Of a DNA stretch of 64,000 nt, positions 41,328 to 53,934 are shown one piece after another. Source of the stretch: Pollenia angustigena (lineage: Eukaryota; Arthropoda; Insecta; Diptera; Polleniidae); contig OV884059.1 of assembly GCA_930367215.1 (NCBI GenBank), positions 24,514,945 through 24,578,944 on the forward strand. Reading direction: 5' to 3'. The translations under genes were made by a program, and so were the position numbers. Every line of letters starts with the position of its first letter. The stretch's first letter is position 1. The notes below the pieces were generated by a model. The model was given only the letters and a program-made list of their open reading frames with translations. It was not told the origin of the DNA and ran no database searches.

Positions 41328-41984
41328 CCAGAAAACAGTTTAGTGCGCCTAAAACCGCAATTAACAATGCTATCACAATAGAAATCGGTACGTCACAGTT
41401 TTATAAGACTAGAAATGACACTGGGAAATTTCGTGAAGATCGGTCCATAATTTACCCTAGACCCCATATAAAGCCCACTCTTGTAAAATAATTAAATACG
41501 CCTAAAACCGTAGCAGATATATATATTGCGGTAAGCTTTCTTCCAGCTTAGCTTCATATGGCCAACAAGAAATGTTATGCAATTTTGTGATATCCAGTCC
41601 ATAATTTACCTTAGATCCCATTTTAGCAGCCTTCTGAAATTCACTGCAAACGCTTAAACTAATTGCACCGTTGTATTGAATTATGGGATGATTGGTTCAT
41701 AGCTTACCATGGCTTCAATATAAATTGCCCTCCTGGAAATCATTTAGGTTCGACTTAAACTGTTACGGATCATGATATTTTACTCAAGCTAGTTAAAATT
41801 GTTAAAAAAGAAAAAAGCATTAAAATTTCTGATTGTCGGTCAATAATTTAATATAGGTTTAGACCGCAACCAATTTTAATGCAGATATCTTTCATATCAT
41901 TCAGATATTACTCCTAAAACATTCGAACTGTCGGTGGAGGGTATCAAAGATTCGGCGCAGCCGAATATAGCACTCTAACTTGTT

Positions 41985-42261
41985 ATTCGTTAATATTCAA
42001 AATTGCGATGATACTCATAGAAAATATTATTTATTTGTTGAACAAATATTCTTTGTGCTGTGCAAGTATTTAAGGAATGTTATTTATTTCTTATTAAACA
42101 CCTGCTTGAAACTTGAAATTTGGTATTCACTTCGTTTATATTCAGTAAGATGAATAACTATTACTACGTTTATACGCAGCACTTATTCGCAAATAAATAT
42201 ATTGCAAGTAGAGAATATTGCCGCATAAACAGTGAATTAAATTTTTATTTGCCACTTTACA
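41985..42261. other. AT-rich noncoding stretch
   Basis: No element ends or exons were recognised. Confidence 0.4.
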
Positions 42262-44480
42262 TCATCCAATAATACTTTACTTGATATATTTTTTGTCTCA
42301 AACGCAGAAAAGGTCTTAATATATGATCAGTTGTCTGTATCTTGCTTTTCGAGGCACGATCTGATATTCATGATTTTTGATATTCCACTTCAAAGTTCTA
42401 CTAACATTATTCAATTTCGTAATTTTAAACGGATTAATTACATCATTTTGGAACAAGAGTATATTAAAATAGACTGGGGTTGTATTTATTACATGCTATC
42501 GGTAAATGATCAGCTGGCCTTCTTGGAACAAAATATAAAAAGCTTGTATAACGTAATAGTACCAATTCAAACGAAGGAAATGAGTAACCGCCAGAAACCG
42601 TGGTTCACATCTGAAATAAAGCGCCTTATAGTAGATCGTGACAACGCTTTCTCTCGATGGAAACGCTTTAAAACTGATAATCTACACGAAAATTATCGCA
42701 ATGCTAGAAAAATCGTAACCAAAACCATTAAAAACGCAAAATCTAAATACTACTCTTAAAAATTTATGAATTCTGTTAGCACTAAAAATACTTGGAAAAC
42801 TATTAGGGAAATTGGAATCGTAGAAAATAAGAATAAGCAGGATAATAGTATATCGGATCCTTATGAATTAAATTCAAACTTTGTTAATATACCCATGCCT
42901 CAAGCAGATCATACCCATTATATCAATTTTCATGCAACCAATCTCCCATCTAACCCTTTTAATTTTGAGTATGTTAGCCAGTTGGATGTTCTCAAAAGCT
43001 GCCTTTCCATTAAATCAAAAGCTATAGGAATGGATAGTATACACCCAGCTTTCCTTAAAATTATTCTTCCGTCACTACTACCATTTATCACTCATATTTT
43101 CAATAAAATTATTATGGCAGGCACTTATCCACTAAGATGGAAACAGGCAAAAATTATTCCAATACCAAAATCATCCACTGAATATCGGCCCATAGCTATT
43201 TTACCTTATCTCTCAAAGGCTTTCGAGAAACTTTTACATGAACAGATAACCAATTATATAAATGATAGTAAATTATTGACCGATCAACAATCTGGCTTTC
43301 GGGCCAAACATAGCTGTATTACTGCTCTAATTGATGTAGCAGAAGATCTCAGAAAGGAAATTGACGATGGGTGCGTTGCATATATAGTACTGTTGGATCA
43401 TTCAAAGGCTTTTGATACCGTTGACCACACAATACTTATTCAAAAACTGGAGAAAATGATGAATTTTTCATCAACATCCATTAGATTGATTGATTCATAT
43501 CTTAAAGATCGTGTCCAGTGTGTTGAAACTAGTCCTTCAACTATCTCAAATTTTCTTCCTGTTGTCAGGGGTGTTCCTCAGGTCCTCTCCTCTTCTCCAT
43601 TTACGCAAACGATCTTCCTAAACAGTTGCTCCATTGCAACATTAGAATGTATGCCGATGACGTACAATTGTACATAAGTAACAAAATAGCTGCCTGTGGT
43701 AAAACATATTCGATGCTAAGAACCCTATGGCCTACTCAATATTGCACCCCATTGAAAATACGCTTATTACTTGCTAAGACATATTTGATACCAATTTTAA
43801 CCTACGGATGTGAGATTTTTGCAAGTTGTGATGAAACCAGTAAATCTAAATTGACCGTCACATATAACAACATTGCAAGGTACGTTTACGGGATCAGAAA
43901 TTATAACATAAATGGTACTTACATTAGTATAACACCTTACTCTAAAAAAATATTCGGGGTACTTTTTGAAGATTTACTTCACAAAATTATAACCACCCGT
44001 GAGCCAGGTCATCTTTTTAATCGTTTAAAATTTAGTCGACTCAGAAGAAATAGAAATTTAATTCAAATCAGACATCACACATTAATATCTGAATGGCAGT
44101 TTTTCATATTTGCAATACGTCTTTGGAATAATATTACTAATCCAACAATAAAAGAAATCAGCAATGTGTTACAATTTAAGAAAGAAATATTAAAATATTA
44201 TTCGTAGTCAATAAGTTTGTTTATAGTTCGGTATAATTCTATAGTTCAATATTTTTTGATTTTTTATAAATGTATTTATGATATTTTGATATGTAGTTTT
44301 TCGATATTTATTTGTTTGGTTTAGTTACAATAATTTTATTTATATCGATTTTGTAATAACTATACCTAGACTTAAGTTTATTATTTTTCATTTTCCAAAA
44401 TAACATCATAAGATTTCTACTGTTTAAGACTGATGTTTTGTTGTGGAAGTTACAATTTTTTCTTAAATAAATAAATAAAT
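42262..44480 (+). mobile_element. CR1/L2-like LINE, 5'-truncated, (TAAA)n tail
   Basis: The element begins inside the endonuclease (NTLLDIFFVSNAEKVLIYDQ), continues through linker and RT to a stop at 44207, a 250-bp AT-rich 3' UTR and an AAATAAATAAATAAATA tail at 44464-44480. A short-repeat tail instead of poly-A is typical of the CR1/L2 and related groups. The minus-strand element at 23437-28745 is a relative. No target duplication was assigned. Confidence 0.85.
42331..44207 (+). pseudogene. CR1/L2-like endonuclease/reverse transcriptase, broken
   Basis: The frame from 42331 to 42759 holds the endonuclease end (FSRHDLIFMIFDIP) and a basic linker (PWFTSEIKRLIVDRDNAF). A TAA separates it from the RT at 42766-43677, which has AIGMDSIHPAFLKIIL, PLRWKQAKIIPIPKSS, YRPIAILPYLSKAFEK, SGFRAKHSC and the catalytic VLLDHSKAFDTVDH. 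A deletion removes the G-S-I-L part of GVPQGSILG near 43582 and shifts the frame. MYADDVQLYIS follows in the frame 43626-44207. Right after it, about 100 residues of palm are absent compared with the minus-strand copy, jumping to CGKTYSMLRTLWPTQYCTPL. It is inactive. Confidence 0.88.
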
Positions 44481-47400
44481 AGCTAACTCATGAAAACAAT
44501 TCCTGATTAACGACACTATTTGCAAATAAGATTTTAAGCATTGCCACACTTTTAACCGTTTTACATTTTTATTTGGATGTGGCACATTCATATGACAACA
44601 GCAGTAAAATTAAATCAATAATGTGCAAATAAATTTAAAAATACACAATAATTTTTGATCTTTTTCATTTAAAAAATAAAAAGTTTATATACATACAGTG
44701 CTACTAAATCAATAAATTTTCCATCTGGCATCACTTAAAAATAAGAATTTTCATTAAGAAATAGAAATAGATAAACAGTAAGTTAGTTAATCGCAAATAA
44801 TTTTTATTCGCGAATAGGCTACGTATAAACGTAGTATATATCTTAAATATGTTATTCATCCTACTGAATATAAGCAAAGCTAATACAAAATTATACTGAA
44901 GGTTTCATGAACATCATTATTTAGTTTCATGCAAATTATTATTACAATTCGCTGCTAAAACCTTTTTTACTTAATGGTTATTGACTAAAATTAAAAGAAA
45001 TTGGCAAAAAATTCTTAGGTGGACCATATATTGAATAATGCATAGAAATAATTTGTTTTGCCATAATTTTCATATAAATATCTTATTTTTAAATTGCGCT
45101 TTACAGTTAACCTATTATTTCCAGTGCACCTAAAAGTATGCTGCAGTAGCTTGGAAAGTTGAACTCCTTAAAGATGGCTTAATTGTTCTATTAGGAACAA
45201 GCAAAATCGTTTTATTAAATTATTTATTAGTTAAAAAAAGAGTAATTTTTAAAAATATTTTCTTCCAACTGAAGTCTTAAGTTGAATTTCACCTAAATGT
45301 ATGTTATTATTATTGAAAAAATTCAAATCCTAAAAGTAGGATTGAACTTTTCTTTTTTTTAAGCAACTTTAACTTTAGCTTTTGATACCCTTCTTTTAGT
45401 AACTTAAATTAATTGAAGATGTTTTCTTTTTGTTGCCCTATAAATATGTTACAATTTTTTTAATATTTTTTCTTCTATTTTTGACCCACTATTTAACAAT
45501 TTTATACTGACCATGTTCTTTCAGTTAACTTTAAGTGTAATTATCTACATTTATTTACTTATTGACTTTGCCTACAACAAATGTCAAAATAGCGCACAAA
45601 GCATTTATAAAAATCTATAGCATACGCATAGGCATACCGGCCGTGTTTAAACAAGAAATACGAAAAAATGTCTTTGAATAACTAACAATTAATTTTGAAG
45701 CAAAACATACAAAAATAGAAAAAAAAAACCAAAGAGAAAAATTAGAACCAACGAGGGTGTCTTACCAAACACACACAGTTAATTAATCTTTTGGGTTCCA
45801 TAGAGCCAGTAGCAGCAGCAAACACCAAAAGCATTTCAATACGTTGGCTTTAGCATCTTTGTAATAATGAAACAAACATTTTCCAAATATAAGAAATTCC
45901 TTTAAGTAATTTCCCTTAAATTTAAGAGGGTAACCATAAAAAATTTCTCTATACAGCCGGTAGATAAATAGCCAATATTCAAAGGTGAATAATTAGTCTC
46001 AAAGTCTTGCAGCAACAAGGTAATTAACAAGTTACCAGCCATGTCAAATAAAATAAATATGTATACAAAAGCAACACAAAAGTTAAATAAATATTGTTAA
46101 ATGTTGTGTATTATTTGTTATTTGTTTTACTTTGAAATGACACTTGTCGATTTATTTTGAACATATTTTTAGGCGGCCAGTGGTTGTTTATTTACACAGC
46201 AGCATAATACAAGTTTTTAAAGCAGGGATCGATCTACTTTCGGGCGCAAGAATATGTGAAGTAAAATTTGAAATTTTTAAGGGTGTAATTTGATATGTTG
46301 GGTAAATTTTTGTGTGTTTTTTTTGGGAATTTTTTTAAGTTAATGTTGAAAAACATGTGTTCTTTTTGTGCAAATTTTTTATTGCTGGTTTTAGAGGATT
46401 TTTGATTTGATTTTTTTTTTATTGAAGGAAAATCAGGAAGGAAGTGTTTTACTTGAGAGATTTATTTTGGCTAAGGCAATAAAGCGTAAGTGTTGGAAAT
46501 AACGCTTAAGGAAATTGAGTTAAAGAAATCTTTTCCCTTTGAAAATGATAGAAAACAAACCCTGAAAGGGAAGACAAAACCACATATGCTTTTTAAATTC
46601 TCACACGAGTATTTTAAGAGTATTTTTAAGGCAAAAATGCAATTCTAAATTAATTATTAAGATTAAATGAGAATTTTCCAAGTCAAAATCTTTCGAAAAT
46701 ATAAAATTTGTAGAGAATTATTTTAAAGGGAACCAATCAGTTAGGGAACATTTTCTGTAAAAAAAGCATTTTATGGGTTATTTAACAAATATAATTTCTA
46801 AACCTAAAAGTATGCAACAGATTTAGTAGGCAGAATATTTTTTCTATAAGCATACTATAAAAATTTTCGTCTTCATTTTTATTAATTTTAACTCAAAAAT
46901 AGTCCTAATATTGTATGTGGAAGTTAAACTTCCTTATAGAATATTTTTTTTAAACAAAATCTTATATTTAAATTCATTTTCAGTAAAAATTTGCAAAGTT
47001 TACTACTTGTCACTTGAAGTATGCTATAAAATTTTAATAAAATTTCCTATTATCCCTTAAGTTAGACTCTACGAATGTATTTTAACACCTCCTTTTTTCA
47101 ATACAACACAAACATTGTCTTAAGCAAAAAGAATGCAATAGAAGACAGTAGATGAAGAAAAAAAAAGACAAACAGAACTGTCAAAAGTCTACAAATCATT
47201 TGAAAAAACACTTGACAATAATAGACAGACCATTGTAAAGGACATCTTTTATTGTATCCGATTTCTTCGTTTTCAACATTAATAAAAAAAAAGAGCACAA
47301 ACTCTTAAAGCAAGTAAAATTAAGAAGAAGAAAAAAAGTCCAACTCGAAGTTCAAATGACAATTGATTGTTAATTCAAGTTGTACTTTCTTTATTTTTTT

Positions 47401-48114
47401 TTATTCATACCAGAAACTCACTAGGAATTCTTAATTTTAGTCCAGCAAGAAGAGAAGCAATGAAGCTCAAGTATGTCTTTGTATCATTTACTTTATCAAC
47501 TACTTTAGTATGCGAAGGTTTCCTGTGTTGCTCCTTGCTGTTTCTATTTCAATTTTCCAATGGGTGTGTCTGTACAAGGGATTATAAACCAGGGTACATT
47601 TGGATTTTTTTTTTTTTGTTTTTTTTTTGGCAACTGACTGTCAGACACAATAAGCATCCTTGTATGAGCTTAAGTTTAAGGTTTCGTTTGCTGGGCCAGC
47701 TGGTGTTATAGGGTGTCTGTGTGTGACTATGCAAGGAGTTGGAAAAACAAATTAATTGATTAAAGGACATTACAAGATGCTTAACATTTTCGGTGTATAA
47801 CTTTTTTTTTGTCTTTTTGGTTGTACTTGTTTAAGGGATTCTGGAAGAGATGGATGATATTGCAATATAAAATGACAAGCGTCAATTGTAAAAGATATTA
47901 CAGAATAAATGGCCTTTTTTAAGTTTGTATTAAAGGATGTATAGTTTTTACTGATAATAGAATTAGTTATTGTGGTAGACTTGAAGGGTAATTAAATAAA
48001 GGAGGACACATTTTAATAAAGGAAATGTGTTTAGAGGATTAAGAACTACCAAGCAGTTATATAAATAAAGTTTACTTTAATTGGAGATAAGCTTAAAAAA
48101 AAGAAGATGTCCTT
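44481..48114. other. Long AT-rich noncoding region, intron-like
   Basis: No transposon ends and no supportable exon were seen. Frames at 47098-47298 and 47367-47711 are low-complexity and lack domains or splice context. CACCTAAAAGTATGC-type words occur at 45125, about 45329 and 46801. The region could be intronic or intergenic. Confidence 0.4.
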
Positions 48115-48600
48115 AATCTAATCTTGACTAAAGTCCGAAGTCTAGTCCATAAACTGAACTCTTTTTATTATACCACAACCAGGGCCAACATCCACTCCGT
48201 TATATGGATGCGAGACCTGAAACGTGGAATCACGCGACATACAATGCCTAAAGGTATTTTTCTGGCCTGTAATAACATCAAACAACCAACTCTAGATGGA
48301 TGCAAACCAACCATCAAATAGAACGGAATAAGGTAAGTAGAAATGGAGTTGGATGGGTCCAGCCCCCATAAACCAGGCGACTATATTTCCAAAAAAAGCC
48401 TAGATTGGAGGCCACAGGGAAGCAGACAATTCGGGAAACCCGCGCATAGTTGGAAATGGCAGCTGACAAAAGAACTTTTAAGATTGCGTAGTAAGTGAAA
48501 GGAAATCAAGCAGTGAACCGAAGTTCGAGATTATTGGAACCACCTTGTTATGGCCCTACGCTCCCTCGGGGAGTGAAAGGAGCATAACACTACCCCCATT
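48115..48600 (+). pseudogene. RTE-like LINE, C-terminal relic
   Basis: Pieces in shifting frames read SLDWRPQGSRQFGKPAHSWKWQLTKELL and then EVRDYWNHLVMALRSLGE. This corresponds to the W-N-P-Q-G-x-R-x-x-G-R-P-x-x-W-R-x-x-L-E-x-E-L and D-R-x-x-W-x-x-x-V-x-A-L end of RTE-like endonuclease/reverse transcriptases. An upstream V-I-W-M-R-D piece may be the Y-G-C-E-T-W block. The catalytic RT is missing. Confidence 0.55.
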
Positions 48601-48744
48601 GTCGTTTCAACACACACGTCGTTAGTGTCAAGTAGTATTACTTCGCAAGTTGGAAGCAGTATTTGCCCGCTCTTATGTTTTCCTCAGCTGCCCGTTGTTT
48701 GCTAATCTGTTCCTCCCTTCGTAATACATACTTCGTTTACCTAG

Positions 48745-49720
48745 GTTAGGTTCAATGGGCAGCCGATATGAGGACGGCTCACGTGGGTCCTTATAGCGGT
48801 CCCTTTGTGATTCCCTTCGCCAATGACCAGTAACAGCCAGTAGTCACCAGTTTATTCCCCAGACATCAGTGCAGCCCCCAAACATCCCGACTCCCTGCAA
48901 AGCAGAGAGATCGATTTAAGTCCTAAACAATGCACAGCGTCCAAACATGACAACTCTGGTCTCACAAAATGCCTAATCCTAATGGCCACCTAAAAGCATT
49001 GGCAAAGAAAATGATATAACCGTTTCCTCCTCCTCTTCATAATGGCAGCTTCTACAGTATTGACTACAATCCAGACCCATTCTCCCCGCATGGGTCCCTT
49101 ACACCCAGGTTCGCGTCATAAGAGATATCACTATCCTAATCTGGTCCTTACCGAAACCAAGTAGCACTTGCGTTCTCACCGCGTCGTAGCCAGGCCATAA
49201 AACCCTGGCCACCAAGCAAGTATTCTCACTCTTCCATCTAACCTGAGCCCTTATGTCTGACTCACAATGGGAGTTTTACAGTGAGCCATTGAAATGCCGA
49301 AATGTTGTCAATTGAGACAGCCTTGTTTGGCTAGGCAGTCTGCAGTTTGGTTCCCCAGGCGACCACTGTACCCACGCCAGCGTTACTCTGGAATTTTCTG
49401 CAATCTCATTTAGAGAAAACTGGCATTCCACAGTTAACTAAGATGTCGTAAAGACACCAGCCAGAGCTGAAATGCCTCTCTTTTTTTTCCTAAGCAAATC
49501 CCGTGGAGCTCTTCGCTTGTCTGAAGTAGACCAATGTCTCTGGCGGGAATTAAACCCGCAACCCCTGCACTGATAGACAGGCTCACTAGCAGTTAGCCTA
49601 CCGGGGCACCCTAGTCCGTATCTCTGCCCACCTTACGGCAGAGATTTCCGCCTGCAATACACTGCTGTCATCTGGCAGCCTGAAAGGGACCTATATGCCC
49701 AATTCCTACATGAAGCAACC
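48745..49720 (-). pseudogene. RNase H-bearing LINE, 3' part, with SINE-like insert
   Basis: The reverse strand reads LPDDSSVLQAEISAVRWAEIRT (RNase H core with its catalytic Glu). After the insert comes LNEIAENSRVTLAWV, then GNQTADCLAKQGCLN (the second RNase H block), and the zinc-knuckle-like tail from about 49080 to 49000. The 3' end matches 16305-16345 of the plus-strand relative. Frameshifts and stops are present, and upstream RT is lost beyond 49720. Confidence 0.75.
49490..49613 (-). mobile_element. tRNA-derived SINE-like unit
   Basis: On the reverse strand the unit begins GGTGCCCCGGTAGGCTAACT, has an A-box-like TAGGCTAACTGCTAGTG and a box B GCGGGTTTAATTCCCGC about 45 bp further, and ends in AGGAAAAAAAAGAG. 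Box spacing and A-rich 3' end fit a tRNA-derived SINE transcribed by RNA polymerase III. It separates the two RNase H blocks of the LINE at 48745-49720. Target duplications are not clear. Confidence 0.5.
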
Positions 49721-49859
49721 TCCACATCTAAAAGTTATTAGTTTAGAACCTTATCGCCGGATCCAAATTTCGGTTATCATCGTTACCATTACCATGATGA
49801 ACTGTGAACAAAGCACCGTTTCCTTATGAATTAATTTTTTTTTTGCCCGATTCCAGTCC

Positions 49860-50840
49860 GACTAAAGTTTTGGTCATGGTTGTGTTCTAGTCTCGTCTAT
49901 TGCTTAGAATATTGTCTCCTATATCGTCTCGACCAGAGTGTTCTCCATTGTCTTCGTCGGATCTTCAGTCTCATCCATAGGCTTTTCTATAATCTCGTTT
50001 ATAGTTTCAAATACAGTCTGGTCGATGGGCTCGTTTTCGGTCTCTTTCAAAAGCAGCATCGTCTATGGTCTTGTCTAAATTTCTTCTTAAGCGCCGTATA
50101 TAGTCTCGTCTTAAGCCTTGTCAATATTCTCCCCTACAATCTCAACTAAAGTCTTGTTCATTGTATCATCTTAAGTCTGGCCTTCAGTCATATCGACTGG
50201 TCTACAGTCTCATCCAAACTCTTGTCAGTATTTCCGTTTATAGTTTCGAGTATGGACTGGTCGATGTGCTCGTCTCTGGGCTCGTTAAAAGTCTTGCCTT
50301 CGGTCTCTTCCATAATTTCAACTGTTGTTGCAGTCTCATCCATTGTTTAGAATATTGTCTTCTATATAGTCTCGACCAGAGTCTTTTCCATTGTCGCGTC
50401 TGGTCTTCAATCTCATCCATACTCTTGTCTATAGTCAGTATGTAGTTTGGAATTCAGTCTGGTATATGGGCTCATCTTTAGTCTCTTGCTTCCCGTAGTT
50501 TAAGCTGTAAACTCGTCCATGGTCTTGTCTATAATTTCACCTTTAGCGTCGTAGATATTCTCATCTTTGGCCTTGTCTATAGTCTCTTTCTCCGCTATTG
50601 TCTCGACTTTAGTCTTGTCTATATCCTCCCCAAAATTCTCAACGATAGCCTTGTTAATTGTCTCGTCTTAAGCCTGGTATGCAGCCATGGCATTTGTCAA
50701 GTGTTGTTTATAGTTTCAAAAAAAGTCTGGTCGACGGGCTCGTCTATAGTCTTGCTTTCATTCTCTTTAATATGTTGAACAGTAGTCTGTTTTATAGTCT
50801 GGTCTGTTGTTCTGTCTAGACTCTGGAGTCCTGTATAATG
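49860..50840. repeat. Degenerate TAGTCT/CGTCT minisatellite
   Basis: Nearly 1 kb is built of words such as TAGTCTCGTCTATAGTC, TCTGGTCTA and GTCTTGTC with irregular spacing of 11-24 bp. No unit is exactly repeated for long, so it is old or evolves by slippage. It creates spurious frames (49880-50149, 50161-50445). The reverse-complement relative TAGACTATACA dominates 60.3-62.5 kb. Confidence 0.8.
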
Positions 50841-53800
50841 GTAGCCTAACAAAAATTATTTAGCATAATTTTATGTATAAACCTTCTGTTTATCAAACTA
50901 TAAACACTGTTTTATTATTTCAAATCACTTTTCAATATCTTCAATAAGTGTTTTAATATATTTAATTTGAAAATCATTGTTTTTAACCTTCTTCTCAGAT
51001 AAAAGCGTATAAAAACTAATAACATTCATGTTACTTTGGAGCTTCAAGCCAATAATGTAAGAAAAAAATTACGCCTCTTTAGCTTTTCTGCCTCCCTCTT
51101 AAAAAAAAAACACATTAATCATTTAGCAAAAATTTCAAGTATTCGCAATATTTAGCAACAGATTCAATTGACATTTTTAAATCGGTTGTTTTTTATTTTT
51201 GCTTAAGATTTACACCCTCTTTGAACGATGTTTGATGAGACATGAGTTACCATGGCAAATGCGCGGTTTTATGCAAATTTTTTTAAGACATTTTGATTTC
51301 TTATTTTTTTTTTTTTTTATTTTTTTTTTTTTTTGAAAAAGTTACTTTAGCAAATTTTAGTGGCTTGTTGTTTTGTTAAAAGCATAGATAAATCATAAGA
51401 ATTATTTAAAAAATAATATTGAATAGATTTAATCCCCAAAAGAAGGAGTATGAACAATGAAATTTTAAACAAGTATTGGATGTTCTTGTATACATTTTAC
51501 GACTTGATTGGTTTTACTTTAACTATATATTTAATGTTGCATTCCTGTATATTATAGTTCAAACAGGTATTGCCTACTTTTAGGAGATTCTTAAACTTGA
51601 TTGTTCAATGCAGAAGAAGATATCGGTATATCTTAACATTGTAAGCAGTTTATTTTAATTATATTAAAAGGTGTTGCCTAATTTAAGGTGCTCTTATTTT
51701 ATATTTATTATTATTATGTCCTGTGGTTTCTATAAGAAACAAAGGGCCACAATATATATTATATTTATGGCTGTTTTTTAATTGTATCAGAAAACTGTTG
51801 CCTAGTTTTAGGTGATTTGATTCAACTTTGCCAGCTTTATACATCAATTGCATTTAAAAATAATTTATATTCTTCAGAATGTGAAGACGAACATGTTTTT
51901 TATATTATGTAATTATTTTTTGTCTCTTCCTTTTTTTATTTCTTTAGTTTTACAAAGATACGCATATTTCCAGATTTATTTGACCACCCACTTTGTATAC
52001 ACATTTTTTTTCAACCCATCCCTCGTTTTCTTCCACAAAGTAGTTGTACCAGTATTACAATAATTTTTAATTACCGGAGTAAATGTAATTATGAATATTA
52101 TAAATAATTTTTTTTTTCATAATTTTTTTTCTCTTATTTTTTTTTTTTTGTAATGAATAATAACGAGTGTATGAGTGTGTGATTTGTATGATAAATACAA
52201 AGTTTATGGGAAAAAAATGTTGTGCAGCTAAAGGAAATCTGTGAGATACAAGCGCGCTAGAAGTTTTGCGCGCTGTAACAAAATGTTTGTGACCACATGA
52301 CAACTGCCAGCCAGGCCTTTAACAATTTGTACATTTTCTTGCTGAAACGTTGTTTTTTTATTGTTTTGAACACTCATTGTTAGTGTACAGCCATACAAAG
52401 GAAATACAAAAAAAAAAAGGATTCATTAAAAGCAGTGCAGCTCTGCTTTAGGTTAAATTATAAGGCTGATAATAAAAAAATAGCGATTTAAAAATCCACC
52501 TAAAAGTAGTCTATAGCATATGAAAAAAAGTAATTTGTTAGCGGGTGCAAAAGAGAGGAAAACTGAACAACGGAAATGCTTGCTTGCTTGGCACTTGCCC
52601 GCATTTTGTAGTCTTAATTTTTATGGCTTGGAAAAAAGTGGAGAAAAGGAAATTTTAAGCCTTCAACAAAAATCCACTGTGTCGCACTATTTTTGTGATT
52701 CGGGATTTTTTTTTGCTCACATGCTTTCACAGTACATGATGATTTGGTATACGGGTCGTAACCCTTTGAATTTGCTGCCTCCCAGGACACTCACACTGAT
52801 TAAATGCTGCCTTCCTTCTTCATTTATTCAGTCAGTCAGTCAGTTATTCATTTCGGTGCAACAACAGCAACTACAATTGCAGCAGTTGAATAAAAAGAAA
52901 ATCGGGCTGCATTACTGCTCATAAATGCTTAAGGACTTTTGACTTTTTGTTTTATTAGTGGTAAACACTGCTTCCATTTAATAAAACAACTAAATGCTTG
53001 ACTTAAAACAGCAGCCCACCTTGAAGCCTTAAAGGGGTAAGAGACAGGGATGGATGGCTGGTCTAAGTATGGCAGAGACAGTTAAGTTAATAGTACAATA
53101 TATTTTTTAATTTCTATATTTTGTTTTTCTTTTCAGATTCCACTCTGAAAATTACTCGTTGTGACGCTGGCATATCTTTGTTTTGTATTTCGTTTTAATT
53201 TTTGCGGAGCATATATTTCCGCTTTTCTCTGGACTGGCTGAGGTTTTTTTTTTGCTGCAAGTTAATGAATAATTGTAGGCGACAAGTAGAGTTTTTTTTT
53301 TTGTTTTCTTTTTAAACCTACCACTATGTGCAACTTATAAACGACAAATTTTCTATTTGTTTTCAGTTTCCTTGTGTTAAATTGTTGTTGCAGCAGCAGC
53401 GTTGGTAGAAAATTTTTGAAATGAAATGAACATGACTTCTCTTAGCTGCGGGTTTTTCTCTCGGTTTTTGTTAGTACGTTTTGGCTTGTTCTAAGAAAAG
53501 TGTGATTGCAAGCATCCGTTTTGGCTTAATGAGTTCTTGATTTCATTTAATTTTTCTTTAGGTTACAGAACACTAAACTACCCACCTTATACGCACTTTA
53601 AACACATTGTCCTACGCCATTCATTAAGCTGGCTTTTGTTGATGTAAAAGAGCATATGATTTGCTTTTATGTGTTGGTATGTTGTGAGTATTTTTTTTTT
53701 TTGTTAACAATAGTCTTTTAGATGGATTTGATTAAAAACCAACAACTACACAAAAAATCTAATTATGAGTGGTAAGAGGGAAATACATGTAATTGCTTAA

Positions 53801-53934
53801 CTAAAAGTATGCAATAGAAATTAATTATTTTAAGAGATTGCTTTAGTGAAAAGCAAAGAGTTATGACAAAACCAATGCACCTAAAAGTAGGCAACAAAGG
53901 TTGTTTATACTTTAATGCTACATAAAATATAATA
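50841..53934. other. Long AT-rich noncoding region, intron-like
   Basis: Long T-runs (51305-51337, 52130-52150) and CACCTAAAAGTAGGCAAC-type words on both strands (51569, 51672, 51797, 52497, 53799, 53877) are present. The 134-residue frame at 52520-52924 has no domain, and a CAGCAGCAG/glutamine-like run near 52857-52890 is microsatellite. No exon is called. Confidence 0.4.

Larger units (their letters stand above)
39371..41984 (-). mobile_element. Large DINE-like repeat with internal tandem units
   Basis: This is an inverted, longer relative of 1246-2030. At 39371-39403 is the stem-loop TATACC...GGGTATA. At 41948-41966 is ATTCGGCgcaGCCGAAT, followed by CACTCTAACTTGTT. Between are a TCTCAGACCCC block and at least six units of 140-150 bp, each carrying CGTGAAGATCGGTCCATAAT, AGGCCCCATATAAAC and GTTTAGTRCGCCTAAAACCG. 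Two MITEs are inserted (40421-40805 and 40916-41327). No coding sequence is present, and the short frames at 39.6-41.0 kb are repeat artefacts. Confidence 0.75.

Noticed and set aside
47367..47711. 114-residue frame with hydrophobic segments
   Set aside because: Phe/Leu-rich translation of T-rich DNA including long T-runs. No start context or homology.
52520..52924. 134-residue open frame with a glutamine-like run
   Set aside because: No domain, signal peptide or splice context. The composition follows microsatellites and T-runs, and it is most likely chance in an intron-like region.
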